NCBI RefSeq assembly: GCF_019670005.1
Contig: NZ_AP019783.1
Coordinates: 1,384,501-1,448,500, forward strand
Source of the DNA: Methylomagnum ishizawai
GTDB taxonomy: Bacteria > Pseudomonadota > Gammaproteobacteria > Methylococcales > Methylococcaceae
Reading direction: 5' to 3'
Length of the DNA stretch: 64,000 nt
The position numbers were made by a program, and so were the translations under genes. Each line of letters opens with the position of its first letter. Position 1 is the first letter of the stretch. Below, in pieces: positions 35,301 through 43,133 of the stretch. A model generated the notes under the pieces. The model was not told the DNA's origin. It did not search any database and saw only the letters and a program-made list of their open reading frames with translations.

Positions 35301-38300
35301 CCGGGCCGACCCGGAGCGCCCCGAACCCGATCCCGCAGAGGTCCAAGCCTCCGCACGGGAAATGGGCCGGGCGGCGCGGCTGTTGAAGCGCGGGATGGCG
35401 GACTTCCGCGACGGCTTCGACAAGCTGGGCGACGGGGCCCAGGCGCTGGCGCTGGGCGGCTTCACGGTGCGGATGAACGCCGAACTGGCGCGGGACTACC
35501 TGCCCACGCTGGAACAGCGCTTCGTGCCCGCGATGGCGGCGCGGGAGGCGGTGGCGGGGCAGGTGCGGGAGTATTTCGCCCGCCGGATCGGGTTGCCGTT
35601 CGAAAAGCTGTACGCGGCCCATCCGGCGGAGGCGGACGCGCTGGCGGGGCTGTTGCAGGAGGCGACGATCACCGGGGTCGATCCGGGCGAGACCGAGCGG
35701 CGGATGTTGCGGCGGGCGGCGGCGGGGCTGGGCATCGCGGAACAACCGGGCTGGGAGGACGGCGCGGATTACCAAGCCCTGGTCCGGGAGGCGCGGGACG
35801 CGCTCAAGACCGAGGGGGCCATCGCCGCGGCGTCCGGCCAGCCGCCCCGCGACGCCTTGGCGGTGGTCCACAATTTCGTGACCGGGCGCCTGGTCGCGCA
35901 TTACCAATCCCAAATCGCCAGCATCAACCGGCGGTTGGGGGCGGAGTCGATCAAGACGAATCCCTTGCGGCAGATGGAGTTGTTCGAGCAGCGGAAGTAT
36001 TTCGAGACGGCCATCGGCCACGAGATCAACCGCGACAAGGCGCGGGGGGACGTGGTGGGGCGCTATCTGCAATTGTCGTCCACGGTGTTCTACAGCAAGG
36101 GGGCGTCGCGGTATTCGGCGCGGTCGCTGTTCTCGGCGGTGCTGCGGTTCGAGGACCGGATCGCGGACCTGGAAACCGCCGCGCTGGAACGCAAGATCGG
36201 CGACCTGGAGATGGACGCCCGGCAGAAGGCCAAGGTGATGGCGACGCTCAGGCGGAACCGGCAGGCCTTGCGGGTGCGGGGGCCGTATGTGCCGCTGTCG
36301 CGGTTCGGGCGGTTCTGGGTGGCGAGCAAGGAACGGGACGGCACGGAAACCGATGTGCCGCTGACCTTGCAAACCCTGGGGAATGGTGGGCTGTTGGTGT
36401 CGGGCCGGGAATTGCGCGACCACGAGGAATGGTTGAGGTCGATGGGAGGCCGTTACAGCCGGGCGCGGGGCGGGATGCTGTTCGGGCGGAAGCGGGCCGG
36501 GGACATCGCCCAGCGCATCCGGCGGGAGGGCCTGCTGGACAGGAAGGCGTATGTCATCGCGGGGGCGGTGCATTACGAGCGGTTCGAGACCGCGCGGCGG
36601 GCGGACGAGCGCCGGGCGGAGATCGAGGCCGACACCAAGTTGGAATGGTTGGGGCATGGCCTGGACCTGCCGGACGCATCGGCCATGCGCTTGATCGACC
36701 CGGCCTATGTGGCGGAGGTGGATACCTTGCTGGCGGGGTTGGGGGCGACGCCGGAGGTGGAGGCGGTGCGGGATGCGCTGTACCAAGGGTATCTGCGGCG
36801 CTTGCCGGAGGTGTCGGCGCAGAAGCATTGGTTGCACCGGAAGAAGACGCCGGGGTTTTCCCAGGACGTGCTGCGGGCCTTGGCCAGCAAGGCGGTCCAC
36901 GACGCCCACAATATCGCCCGGATCAAGCACGGCTACCCAGCCTTCGACGCCCTGGACGAGGCGGAACAGGCGTTGCGGGCGGCGGGCACCGTGAACGGCT
37001 TCCAGGCGGCGGTGGGGAAGCTGGCGGCGTTGGAGACCTATCAGCGGGATTGGTTGGGGGCGTCCCAGCTGGATTTCGAGGTGGGCATGGACCGGGTGGA
37101 GGATGTGACCGAGCGGAAGCGCATCCAGGAGGCCCGGCGGCTGTATGGGACGGATTCGGTGGGCTTGGCGCGGGCCATCGCCCGGCAAGGGCGCGTGGTG
37201 GCGCAGGCCGGGGCGATCCGGGCGCGGGGGAAGGAGCGGGCGGCGGCGCTGGTGGTGGGCGAGATGAAGCGGGCCTATGCCGACGCGGCCAATCCGACGA
37301 TCCATCCCCTGGCCTTGAAACTGAACGGGCTGGGCTTCGCCATGCACATGGGCATCAGTCCGGCGGCGGCGCTGGTGAACACCTTGCAGGTGCCCATCAT
37401 GTCGATGCCGGTGGTGGCGGCGCGGTTCGGGGCCGGTCCCACGAACGCGGCGTTCGGGAAGGCGCTGGGGGATTTCTTCCAGGGGGCGCGGAACCGGGAG
37501 GGGGATATTTCGATTGAAACCGGCCTGGACGCCATCGAGCAGCGGGCGCTGTACCGGGTGCGGCGGCGCGGGACGTTGGATAAGACGCTGGCGCACGATA
37601 CCTCCGAGCTGTCCAACGATCCGGCCTTGTTGATGGCCCCGCGCCGGGCGCTGCGGCGGGTGATGGCGGGGATGTTCCACCATGCCGAGCGGTTCAACCG
37701 GGAGGTGTCGTTCGTGGCGGCGTTCCGGTTGGCGCGGGCGGCGGGGGACGATTTCGACACCGCCTATGCCTATGCGGAGAAGGTGTTGCACGATACCCAT
37801 TACGACTACAGCCAGTGGAACCGGGCGCGGCTGATGCGCGGCGATGTGGCGCGGGTGGTGTTCCAGTTCAAGCAGTATGCCCTGGGCACGACCTGGCTGC
37901 TGACGCGGAATTTCCTGTGGACGGTGCGGGAGTTTTTGAAGGCGGCGAAGGGCGAGCAGTCGGTCAAGGATGCGTTCCGGTCGGAAGCCTATAAGACGCT
38001 GGCGGGCATCATGGGGATGCAGATGGTGTTCGCGGGGGCGCTGGGGCTGCCGTTCGTGGGCGGGATCGCGGTGGCGGTGAATCTGGCGGCAAAGGGATTC
38101 ACCGACGACGACGACGAGCCGTTCGAGTTCGAGGTGTGGTTCCGGCGCTGGGCGGCGGAGACCTTCGGGGTGGAGGCCGGGAACGCCCTCGGCAAGGGAT
38201 TGTTCCCTTGGGCGGTGGGGCAGATTCCGGGGGTTCCGGCGGTCGATCTGCAAGGCAAGCTTTCCATGGCCGATCTATGGTGGCGGGAGCCGGACCGGGA

Positions 38301-38373
38301 GCTTGCGGAAGATTTCAATGTAGTTGTCGCCTCGCCGTTGTGGGTTCAGGCCGCTTTTGGAGGCGTGGCGTGA
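32329..38373 (+). CDS. Giant polyvalent protein, 5' part cut by IS copy 2
   Basis: About 1992 native residues of an ~2185-residue protein, plus ~22 residues read into the IS. Domains in order: an LPD3-like domain (~140-260, with YETYYAAVEIDGKPYSV and GYYYHQV); a zincin-like HETGVH site (His near 388, His 393); and a conserved phage block (~530-760, with AVQGMKQPKAPGAQWMA and VRFNERTDA...LFLEEAQSD). A PBECR-like nuclease-type domain follows (~812-945, with VDFVWG and GLAHILEARG), then long helical regions and an LPD38-like membrane-active C-terminal region (~1650-1990, with FQFKQYALGTTWLLTRNFLW). Such proteins are packed in the head and injected. The gene is broken at 38305. Confidence 0.75.
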   Translation: MNCLEKHLDTLTAQGRIDPAEGEALLRAAEALRAGGMAWAEAQVRAIDDRLEALRTERARIGAGDAAPGTVPVLTSANSDAGQGQPTTGRALGISQPPAREAAGEAGLPARFSRGEAVDLDAPVEVLPFHADPDMPDVTDTPALRRYLKQKYQGGKYRNEQTGQMIGVFASGLEAALKNRNALARRLYGMLPDLLGKAIFAEYTDNIKTEAKPGVVGYETYYAAVEIDGKPYSVRVLVDTVRDEARGRGYYYHQVREVGLGDPVGYSRSQSGQGRTNYPAPPSDRLTLRQLLGDGKSDRFSRPRFSGEADQGGGTPESIRAELVRRFGGRLIRRLERAKRLHILDSWQALRRFAPDAGPNDKALFAEGRVYLVAPNIRVGDAVGVFLHETGVHGGLADWLGGRFPEFVARFHELAGAGDAAAVRAEAQVQRLLRDGALKPADADEERIAYLVEYVARLDGKDRARLSARVRAWVREVVAALRAALYASPFGEWLRKRGFGLTSRDFAALARAAVRRSVWDAGDSSPPMASRIHRAPMFYSALTRAVQGMKQPKAPGAQWMAMIGKAPGVKPEEVAWSGVGEWLAGRAGSVGKQELLDFLAGNEVRVEEAERDEPVWSAYVGGDPKKTAKYAQRQLPGGEGYRELLLTLPGGGYQSPHWDEPGVLAHVRFNERTDAGGRRVLFLEEAQSDLHQEGRKRGYGAEGVPDAPFKQSWPLLALKRMIRYAAENGFDRIAWTPGAAQAERFPGGPERERGMAGFYDRILPAEVGKYVKKWGAKPGRAMIGGVDAHVVDITPAMKLAALEEGQPLFSRSAMKDIDANIRRGRDALAKAVLEKTSVHRAMFRNGLGWVDFVWGKTGRVKPSGKTVGGMGLAHILEARGRKDGMAEAEALRLFDHLIETIAAGTEIRRNETGGSIRAVIAKGGYEAVLVRNRGSNAWVLSGWRVNPGASVEANDTDGATHIAADSSDRNMGAGFDPTIGPHDGIDNIRFSRADPERPEPDPAEVQASAREMGRAARLLKRGMADFRDGFDKLGDGAQALALGGFTVRMNAELARDYLPTLEQRFVPAMAAREAVAGQVREYFARRIGLPFEKLYAAHPAEADALAGLLQEATITGVDPGETERRMLRRAAAGLGIAEQPGWEDGADYQALVREARDALKTEGAIAAASGQPPRDALAVVHNFVTGRLVAHYQSQIASINRRLGAESIKTNPLRQMELFEQRKYFETAIGHEINRDKARGDVVGRYLQLSSTVFYSKGASRYSARSLFSAVLRFEDRIADLETAALERKIGDLEMDARQKAKVMATLRRNRQALRVRGPYVPLSRFGRFWVASKERDGTETDVPLTLQTLGNGGLLVSGRELRDHEEWLRSMGGRYSRARGGMLFGRKRAGDIAQRIRREGLLDRKAYVIAGAVHYERFETARRADERRAEIEADTKLEWLGHGLDLPDASAMRLIDPAYVAEVDTLLAGLGATPEVEAVRDALYQGYLRRLPEVSAQKHWLHRKKTPGFSQDVLRALASKAVHDAHNIARIKHGYPAFDALDEAEQALRAAGTVNGFQAAVGKLAALETYQRDWLGASQLDFEVGMDRVEDVTERKRIQEARRLYGTDSVGLARAIARQGRVVAQAGAIRARGKERAAALVVGEMKRAYADAANPTIHPLALKLNGLGFAMHMGISPAAALVNTLQVPIMSMPVVAARFGAGPTNAAFGKALGDFFQGARNREGDISIETGLDAIEQRALYRVRRRGTLDKTLAHDTSELSNDPALLMAPRRALRRVMAGMFHHAERFNREVSFVAAFRLARAAGDDFDTAYAYAEKVLHDTHYDYSQWNRARLMRGDVARVVFQFKQYALGTTWLLTRNFLWTVREFLKAAKGEQSVKDAFRSEAYKTLAGIMGMQMVFAGALGLPFVGGIAVAVNLAAKGFTDDDDEPFEFEVWFRRWAAETFGVEAGNALGKGLFPWAVGQIPGVPAVDLQGKLSMADLWWREPDRELAEDFNVVVASPLWVQAAFGGVA
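38301..38305. repeat. 5-bp target duplication of IS copy 2
   Basis: GCTTG at 38301-38305 is repeated at 39991-39995 across the IS. Excising the IS and one copy joins codons GAG CTT to GAG GGC in frame. This confirms the ends and the recent insertion. Confidence 0.8.
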
Positions 38374-39428
38374 ACCTCGGATTGGGTCTTGGCTGGCGCG
38401 GCTGATCGTTCCGGGTTCAGGTGTACGGCCGGGATCGGCCGCCAATTGCGGAGGCCACCGGTCCATCGTTGCGGATGCCGTGCGCGGGCGGCCTCATAGA
38501 CGGCTCGGCGCCGCTTCAGGAGGTCGGCGTCCTGGCCGGCATGCCGCTCGGCGGGGGTGACGAAGCGGATCGCGCCGTGGCGGTGCTCGTGGTTGTACCA
38601 CCGGACCAGGCCTTCGGCCCAACGGCGCGCCGCCGCCAGGTCGTCGAACGGCCGGACCGGATGGTCGGGCCGGTATTTCAGGGTCTTGAACACCGCCTCG
38701 GCATAGGGGTTGTCGTTGCTGACGGCGGGCCGGCTGAAGGACGCCGCGACGCCGAGGGATTGCAAGGTCGCGAGCATGGTCGAGCCTTTCATGGGCCCGC
38801 CGTTGTCCGAATGTAGGACGACCTGGCCCGGGGCCACGCCCTCGCGCCGACATACGTCGCGCAGGAGTTCGCCGGCCAGGGCGCTGCTTTCCTCGCCGTA
38901 GACCTGCCAGCCCACGACCTTGCGGCTGAACAGGTCGAGGAACAGATAGAGGTAGAAGAACTGGCCCCGGATCGCGGCGGGCAAATAGGTGATGTCCCAG
39001 CAGTAGACTTGATTGGGAGCCGTGGCGCACAGGGCCCTGGGCTTGCCGCGCGGCTGTCCCGGCCGTTCGGCCCGGCGGTGCGCCAACTGGTTTTCGGCCT
39101 TGAGGATGCGGTGGAAGGTCGATTCCGAGGCCAGGTATTCCCCCCGGTCCGCCAGCCGGGGCACGATCTGGCACGGCGGCAAATGGCCGAACTCGGGGGA
39201 GTTGGCCACCGCCAGCACCTTGGCCCGCTCGGCCTCGCTCAGCTTGTGGGGTGGAACGTACACCCGCGCGGGCCGCCGGTCGGCCTGGACGCCGTCCCCG
39301 GATCGCCAGCGCTGGACGGTGCGGGCGGACAACCCCAGCACCCCGCAGGCCCGCTCCAGGCGCGCGCCGGCGGCGGTGGCCTCGTCGATCAGGGCGGTCA
39401 CGGTTTCGCGCTCTTGCGGCGGGGTCAT
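38346..39428 (-). CDS. IS3-like transposase OrfB, copy 2
   Basis: The protein is identical to the 23358-24440 product: 360 residues with DDE core CWDITYLP, VLHSDNGGP and NPYAEAVFKTLKY. The single base difference between copies falls in this gene but does not change the protein. Overlaps OrfA by ATGA. Both copies appear intact, so the element is likely still active. Confidence 0.92.
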   Translation of the reverse strand: MTPPQERETVTALIDEATAAGARLERACGVLGLSARTVQRWRSGDGVQADRRPARVYVPPHKLSEAERAKVLAVANSPEFGHLPPCQIVPRLADRGEYLASESTFHRILKAENQLAHRRAERPGQPRGKPRALCATAPNQVYCWDITYLPAAIRGQFFYLYLFLDLFSRKVVGWQVYGEESSALAGELLRDVCRREGVAPGQVVLHSDNGGPMKGSTMLATLQSLGVAASFSRPAVSNDNPYAEAVFKTLKYRPDHPVRPFDDLAAARRWAEGLVRWYNHEHRHGAIRFVTPAERHAGQDADLLKRRRAVYEAARARHPQRWTGGLRNWRPIPAVHLNPERSAAPAKTQSEVHATPPKAA

Positions 39429-39922
39429 TCTTCCCCTCCCCCCAAGAGCGCCCGGTACTTTTTTTGAAGGACCAGCAACGCCGCCGCCTCCGCCAGCGCC
39501 TTGTCCTTACGCGCCAATTCCCGTTCGAGGCTCTGGTTGCGCTCCTTGAGGACCCGCAGTTCCCGGGCGTTCGTCGATGCCTCTCCCGTGCCCCCTGGAT
39601 CCCGGCAAAAGTCCCGCTTCCAACCGTCCAGCTGGTGGGCGAACAGGCCGCGCTCCCGGCACCAGGCGTTCAGGGCTTCCCCTTCCAAGCCATGGCTCTC
39701 CTGCAACGCCGCCAACCGTTCCTCCGGGCGCCAGTCCCCGGGACGCCTCTCCCGCTTCACCGCGCCGCGTACCGCCTCGGGTAATTTCTTTTTCATCCAG
39801 CCCTTCAAGGTCAAGTGGTTCATGTTCAGTTCCTCGGCCACCTCTTTTATCGACCGGCGGCCACGCGCAAACACCTTCCGAAGCGCTTGCTCTTTGAACT
39901 CTGCGGAATACGTCGTAATCAT
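39425..39922 (-). CDS. IS3-like OrfA, copy 2
   Basis: Identical to the 24437-24934 product: homeodomain-like HTH (SIKEVAEELNMNHLTLKGW) and C-terminal coiled coil (ERNQSLERELARKD). Start at the ATG with AGAGGACAATTGCCC upstream. It is needed with OrfB for transposition. Confidence 0.88.
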   Translation of the reverse strand: MITTYSAEFKEQALRKVFARGRRSIKEVAEELNMNHLTLKGWMKKKLPEAVRGAVKRERRPGDWRPEERLAALQESHGLEGEALNAWCRERGLFAHQLDGWKRDFCRDPGGTGEASTNARELRVLKERNQSLERELARKDKALAEAAALLVLQKKYRALLGGGEE

Positions 39923-39995
39923 GGGCAATTGTCCTCTTCTTTCCTCTTTCATTCGGAAAATTAGAGGCGACAACTATTCTGACGCCGGGGGCTTG

Positions 39996-40576
39996 AGGGC
40001 AACGACGCGGCGGTGTTCTGGGGGACGCAGTTCATGGGGCCGACCGCGCAACTGTTCGTGAATGCCTTCGCCACGGCCAAGCTGTGGGGGGATGGCCATC
40101 CCTGGCGGGCGGTGGAGAAGATCATGCCCTTGAAGGCGGTGGCGGACCTGATGAAGGCGTACCGCTACGCGGGCGAGGGGGCGACCACCCTGAACGGGGA
40201 TGAGTTGGTCGAGGAGGTGAACGCCGCGGAAGTGTTCGCCACGGCGCTGGGTTTCCCGCCGATGCGGATTTCGGAGCGCTACGCGGAGAACCAGGGGTTC
40301 GTCAACGCCAGCAAAGCATTACACGAGCGGCGGCAGGAGATTATGGATCAGGTGGCCCAAGGCCGGATGAAGGATGACGGGGAGGCGCTGGACCGGGGCG
40401 TGGCGGAGGCGCGGGCCTTCACGGCGAAGCATCCCGACATGGCCATCTCGGGGCGGGATTTGGCGCAGTCGGTGAGGGCGCGGTTGCGGCGGCGGGCGTT
40501 GACGGCGGATGGGCTGTATGTGCCGCCCAAGGAGCGGGAGTTGCGGGACAAGTTCCGGTTCGGGGCGACGGAATAG
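39996..40576 (+). pseudogene. 3' remnant of the giant polyvalent gene
   Basis: This is the continuation of the 32329 gene after the IS. The first codons (GAG GGC AAC GAC...) follow in frame once the IS and one target copy are removed, giving a total protein of about 2185 residues. The remnant encodes about 193 residues. It starts with the end of the membrane-active C-terminal region (AVFWGTQFMGPTAQLFVNAF) and closes with a helical charged tail (RGVAEARAFTAKHPDMAISG). An internal ATG at 40034 could be used only if translation restarted there. The gene ends before a strong hairpin terminator. Confidence 0.75.
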
Positions 40577-40592
40577 GGCGGGCCTGAAAGCA

Positions 40593-40626
40593 AAGGCCGG
40601 GAGGGGGAACCTTCCCGGCCTTTTTT
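40593..40626. terminator. Bidirectional intrinsic terminator
   Basis: A 10-bp stem (AAGGCCGGGA with its complement ending TCCCGGCCTT) is followed by TTTT. It lies between the giant polyvalent gene (plus) and the convergent ORF6N gene (minus), so it probably ends both transcripts. Confidence 0.85.
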
Positions 40627-40631
40627 CGTGG

Positions 40632-41594
40632 CTAACGGTCGGCGGGCCTGCCGTACCAGGCGCGGCCCGTGCGGGCTTCGAGGGCGTGGATCGCGCCCAT
40701 CGCCGCCGCGACGCCGATTTCCGCCGTGCGGACCTGGGCGCAGAGGGTGGCGAGTTCGTCGGCGGTGACGAGGACCAGCCCCGCGCCGCGCCCGTCCACT
40801 CGGGCGAGCCATTCGGCGAGTTGTTGCGGGGTGCTGTGGGCGGCGCGGGCGCGGAGTTCGCGTTCCAGTCCGGCGCTGAGGGTGGCCATGCCGTCGAGGG
40901 CGAGGGCGTGGGCCTTGCGGACGATGGCGTTGAGGAGGTCGGGCGTCAGCGGGTCGAGGGGGAGGGCGAGTTGGCGACCGCCTGGGAGGGGCAGGCTTTC
41001 CAGGTAGTCCGCCGCCGCCCCGAACTCGGACGCGGGCAGTTGTTGGTAGCTCCCGAGCTTGAAGTGGTGGTTGAAGCGGCTCCAAAGGTATTTGATCCGC
41101 TTGGGGTCGCCTTCGGCGCGGCGGGCCACGAGTTGTTGCAGGGCGTCCTGTTGGGCCGGGCCGATGGCCGGGGCGGGTAGTGCCTCGGGGCCGTGGGGCG
41201 CTTCCCGGCCCCGCCCGCCGAAATAGCAATCTTCCAATTGCTCGAACACTTCCCACGCCTTCTCCGTGTCCAGCATCTTGGCGTGGCGGGCCGCGCCGCG
41301 TTCGATCCAGAGGAGGAGGGCATTGACGTTCTTGGCGATTTTTACGGAGTCACCCATGGTGACTCTGTGCTTGAACTCGCGCAATTCTTCGCCTTGCAGC
41401 TTGAAATAGTGCTTGCCCTCGATAAACCGCCCGGTGTTTTCACGGTGGTTTTTGGTGATGTTGTGGGTATCGGTGCCGTATAGTTGGGCTAGTATTTCTG
41501 TGGTTACAACGGGACTGCCCATGTATAAAATGGCCGGGAGCGAGTCTGGGGAGAGCGGTGCGGGCGCACCTTGGGCGTTGTTTTCAGTTGACAT
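40632..41594 (-). CDS. ORF6N-domain antirepressor
   Basis: The 320-residue product starts MSTENNAQG and has an ORF6N-type DNA-binding domain (about 18-105: VVTTEILAQLYGTDTHNITKNH, GKHYFKLQGEELREFKH). A helical middle region with an RRAEGDPKRIKYLWSRFNHHF motif follows. Its last ~45 residues (VTADELATLCAQVRTAEIGV...) nearly match the KilA-N product. The gene follows the C4-type RNA copy 2, and the RBS AGAGG just upstream of 41594 lies in the predicted target. A longer in-frame start at 41711 lies inside the C4 RNA and is rejected. Probable antirepressor. Confidence 0.8.
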   Translation of the reverse strand: MSTENNAQGAPAPLSPDSLPAILYMGSPVVTTEILAQLYGTDTHNITKNHRENTGRFIEGKHYFKLQGEELREFKHRVTMGDSVKIAKNVNALLLWIERGAARHAKMLDTEKAWEVFEQLEDCYFGGRGREAPHGPEALPAPAIGPAQQDALQQLVARRAEGDPKRIKYLWSRFNHHFKLGSYQQLPASEFGAAADYLESLPLPGGRQLALPLDPLTPDLLNAIVRKAHALALDGMATLSAGLERELRARAAHSTPQQLAEWLARVDGRGAGLVLVTADELATLCAQVRTAEIGVAAAMGAIHALEARTGRAWYGRPADR

Positions 41595-41610
41595 AACGAA
41601 CCTCTGTCTT
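41595..41610 (-). promoter_or_regulatory. Predicted C4 copy-2 target at ribosome-binding site
   Basis: On the minus strand, AAGACAGAGGTTCGTT precedes the ATG at 41594. C4 copy 2 contains CTCTGTCT (41681-41674, minus), which can pair with AGACAGAG over the Shine-Dalgarno. Confidence 0.65.
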
Positions 41611-41640
41611 AAGTTGAGGCCGCTTCTCTTTCCACGGATA

Positions 41641-41810
41641 GGCGGCGAACGATGCGTGGGGTGGAAAACCGGGAGACAGAGACCCGGCCACGCTTGCGCG
41701 TGCCCATGCACCGCCCGCCATGGCTCAATGCGCGTGGCTCGGGCGCAAAAAAAGCCCGAGACGCGAAAAGTGGGGCTGTGCGTCTGTCAAGTCCGGGTTT
41801 CCACGCCCGA
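41641..41810 (-). ncRNA. C4-type antisense RNA, copy 2
   Basis: Same layout as copy 1 on the minus strand: a GGGCGTGGAAACCCGG element, TTGACAGACG (41790-41781), the GGGCTTTTTTTGCGCCC hairpin near 41757-41740, CTCTGTCT (41681-41674), and CCGGTTTTCCACCCC. The conserved hairpin and flanking boxes match copy 1 in order. The variable antisense boxes differ and match its own downstream ribosome-binding site. Boundaries approximate. Confidence 0.7.
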
Positions 41811-42072
41811 CCACGGGATTGACCATGGCACAAATAGCCTAAGCGCGTTTTTGGGTGGTTGTCAATGGTGAATATTTACGTTGCAAGCCGTTGTGGGCTA
41901 AGGCAGGCTCGCGCTTTAGTGCTAAAGAATCAGATTGGCAGGCTTTATTATGCGGCAGTAGATTCAATATTAAATGGTAAGGATAATATATACATGGTTG
42001 TTTTATGCGGTCGGGTGCCGCTCAATATGTATTATACCAAAAGAAATTAATCCACAAAAAAGGAAATGCAGT

Positions 42073-42426
42073 ATGTTTTTAGCTTATGATGGCGACAAGA
42101 TTGGCAGAAAGCTAGAAAGTCTACTTATAGATAATAGTGAGTACGAAATAGAGAGGTTTGCAAATAAAGTATCTGATGCTTTAATATATTTAGAGAAGTC
42201 ATTGAGTGAGCGCAAATGCAAAATAATATTTGCAAGTGGGGATAGTGTGCTAGCAAAAATGAGTGATAAGTTTGATGCGGATGAGATACCAAGATGTTAT
42301 GGTGAAATAACATTTTCACTTGGGATGGGAGAAACGCCTTTGGAAGCAATGCTGGCACTAAAAAAAGCCAAATCGGAAGGCATTGCTAAGAGTTGCACTC
42401 ATAGCTTAAAGGGTTCAGATAAATGA
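42073..42426 (+). CDS. mCpol: minimal CRISPR polymerase-like cyclase
   Basis: The 117-residue product is a single palm-like nucleotide-cyclase domain. Residues 4-11 (AYDGDKIG) hold the first acidic pair, D6 and D8. The GGDD-equivalent turn is FASGDSVL (G56, D57, S58), and ITFSLGMGETPLEAMLALKKAKSEG at 79-103 matches the end of GGDEF/Cas10-type palms. This length and pattern fit the mCpol family. The second Asp of the GDD-like turn is Ser here. The start at 42073 is chosen because AAGGAAA lies just upstream and the palm begins at once. The AT-rich composition marks it as imported. It overlaps the next gene by ATGA. Confidence 0.8.
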   Translation: MFLAYDGDKIGRKLESLLIDNSEYEIERFANKVSDALIYLEKSLSERKCKIIFASGDSVLAKMSDKFDADEIPRCYGEITFSLGMGETPLEAMLALKKAKSEGIAKSCTHSLKGSDK

Positions 42427-43127
42427 AGCGGATTGCTCGTGTGCTTGGCTTTTCTGAGAATGAGGCAACATATGTAGATATTATTGCCGCACTTCAAAGT
42501 CATTTACAGCCGGATAAAATAGAAATCGTATTTGTTGCAAGTGAACAGAATCCAGAGCAGCCAGCCAAAGGCATCAAGCAGTCTGCTTTTCTGAATAGAT
42601 TGCATGAAATGATATCAGAATTATCTGAGCATTACCCTGCATATGCTCCATGTAAAAATATACCGCTAACTGTTGATAATGTACGGAGAGATGAGGTTAA
42701 TGCCATTTTGATAGGCGTATCGGCTGTGGATGTTTCTGCGGCACCAAAGGATTTAGCTATAAATATAATATCGAATGCTCTGCGATATGGAGGGCCATCT
42801 ATTTTTTATGTTAAATGGCTAACAAAATTTGAAGCAAACAAAAGGAATCGCATCGGAGCTGATCCTTATGTCTATGAAGATTTGACTAAACTTGGTGAAG
42901 CAAGATTGCTAAGTCATTCGTACCGATCACAGTCTTTTTTGCTTCTATTTTTGGTGCTTCTGGTTGGTGTTATTGCTATTCTTGCTGGCGTGTCCCATTG
43001 GTGGCCAATACTTGGTGTTTTTAACGAAATTCTTTCGATAATCAGCATAGTGGCTGGATTCATTGGTTTGTTGATGGCCGTTTTCCAATCTGGGTTAAGA
43101 GAGGGGATAACAAGACGCTCCAGTTGA
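42423..43127 (+). CDS. CARF-like protein with two C-terminal membrane helices (effector)
   Basis: The 234-residue product has an N-terminal soluble domain (about 1-160) with a Rossmann-like order: strand IEIVFVAS (33-40), helix, strand AILIGVSAVDVS (94-105) followed by APKDLAINIISNAL. This resembles a CARF or cyclic-nucleotide-binding SxxxPK-type site; the assignment is an inference. Two membrane helices lie at about 171-190 and 203-222, with a short basic tail. The gene is translationally coupled to mCpol (ATGA). The obvious model is that the mCpol product binds the soluble domain and controls membrane insertion or disruption. Low GC supports import as a unit. Confidence 0.65.
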   Translation: MKRIARVLGFSENEATYVDIIAALQSHLQPDKIEIVFVASEQNPEQPAKGIKQSAFLNRLHEMISELSEHYPAYAPCKNIPLTVDNVRRDEVNAILIGVSAVDVSAAPKDLAINIISNALRYGGPSIFYVKWLTKFEANKRNRIGADPYVYEDLTKLGEARLLSHSYRSQSFLLLFLVLLVGVIAILAGVSHWWPILGVFNEILSIISIVAGFIGLLMAVFQSGLREGITRRSS

Positions 43128-43133
43128 CGTTTT

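Larger units (their letters stand above)
38306..39990. mobile_element. IS3-like insertion sequence, copy 2
   Basis: 1685 bp, with the same ends as copy 1 (CGGAAGATTTC to GACGCCGGGG) and the same ORF layout. It differs from copy 1 by one silent base near 38660 (G here). Both copies have the same orientation. The one-base difference means the copies separated very recently. Confidence 0.9.

Noticed and set aside
34231-38253. 1340-residue minus-strand ORF opposite the polyvalent gene
   Set aside because: Arg/Pro/His-rich antisense shadow; the plus strand has clear domain content.
41859-42050. 63-residue ORF upstream of mCpol
   Set aside because: No good ribosome-binding site and a low-complexity tail; looks like leader sequence of the AT-rich cassette. 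No gene is called in 41811-42072.
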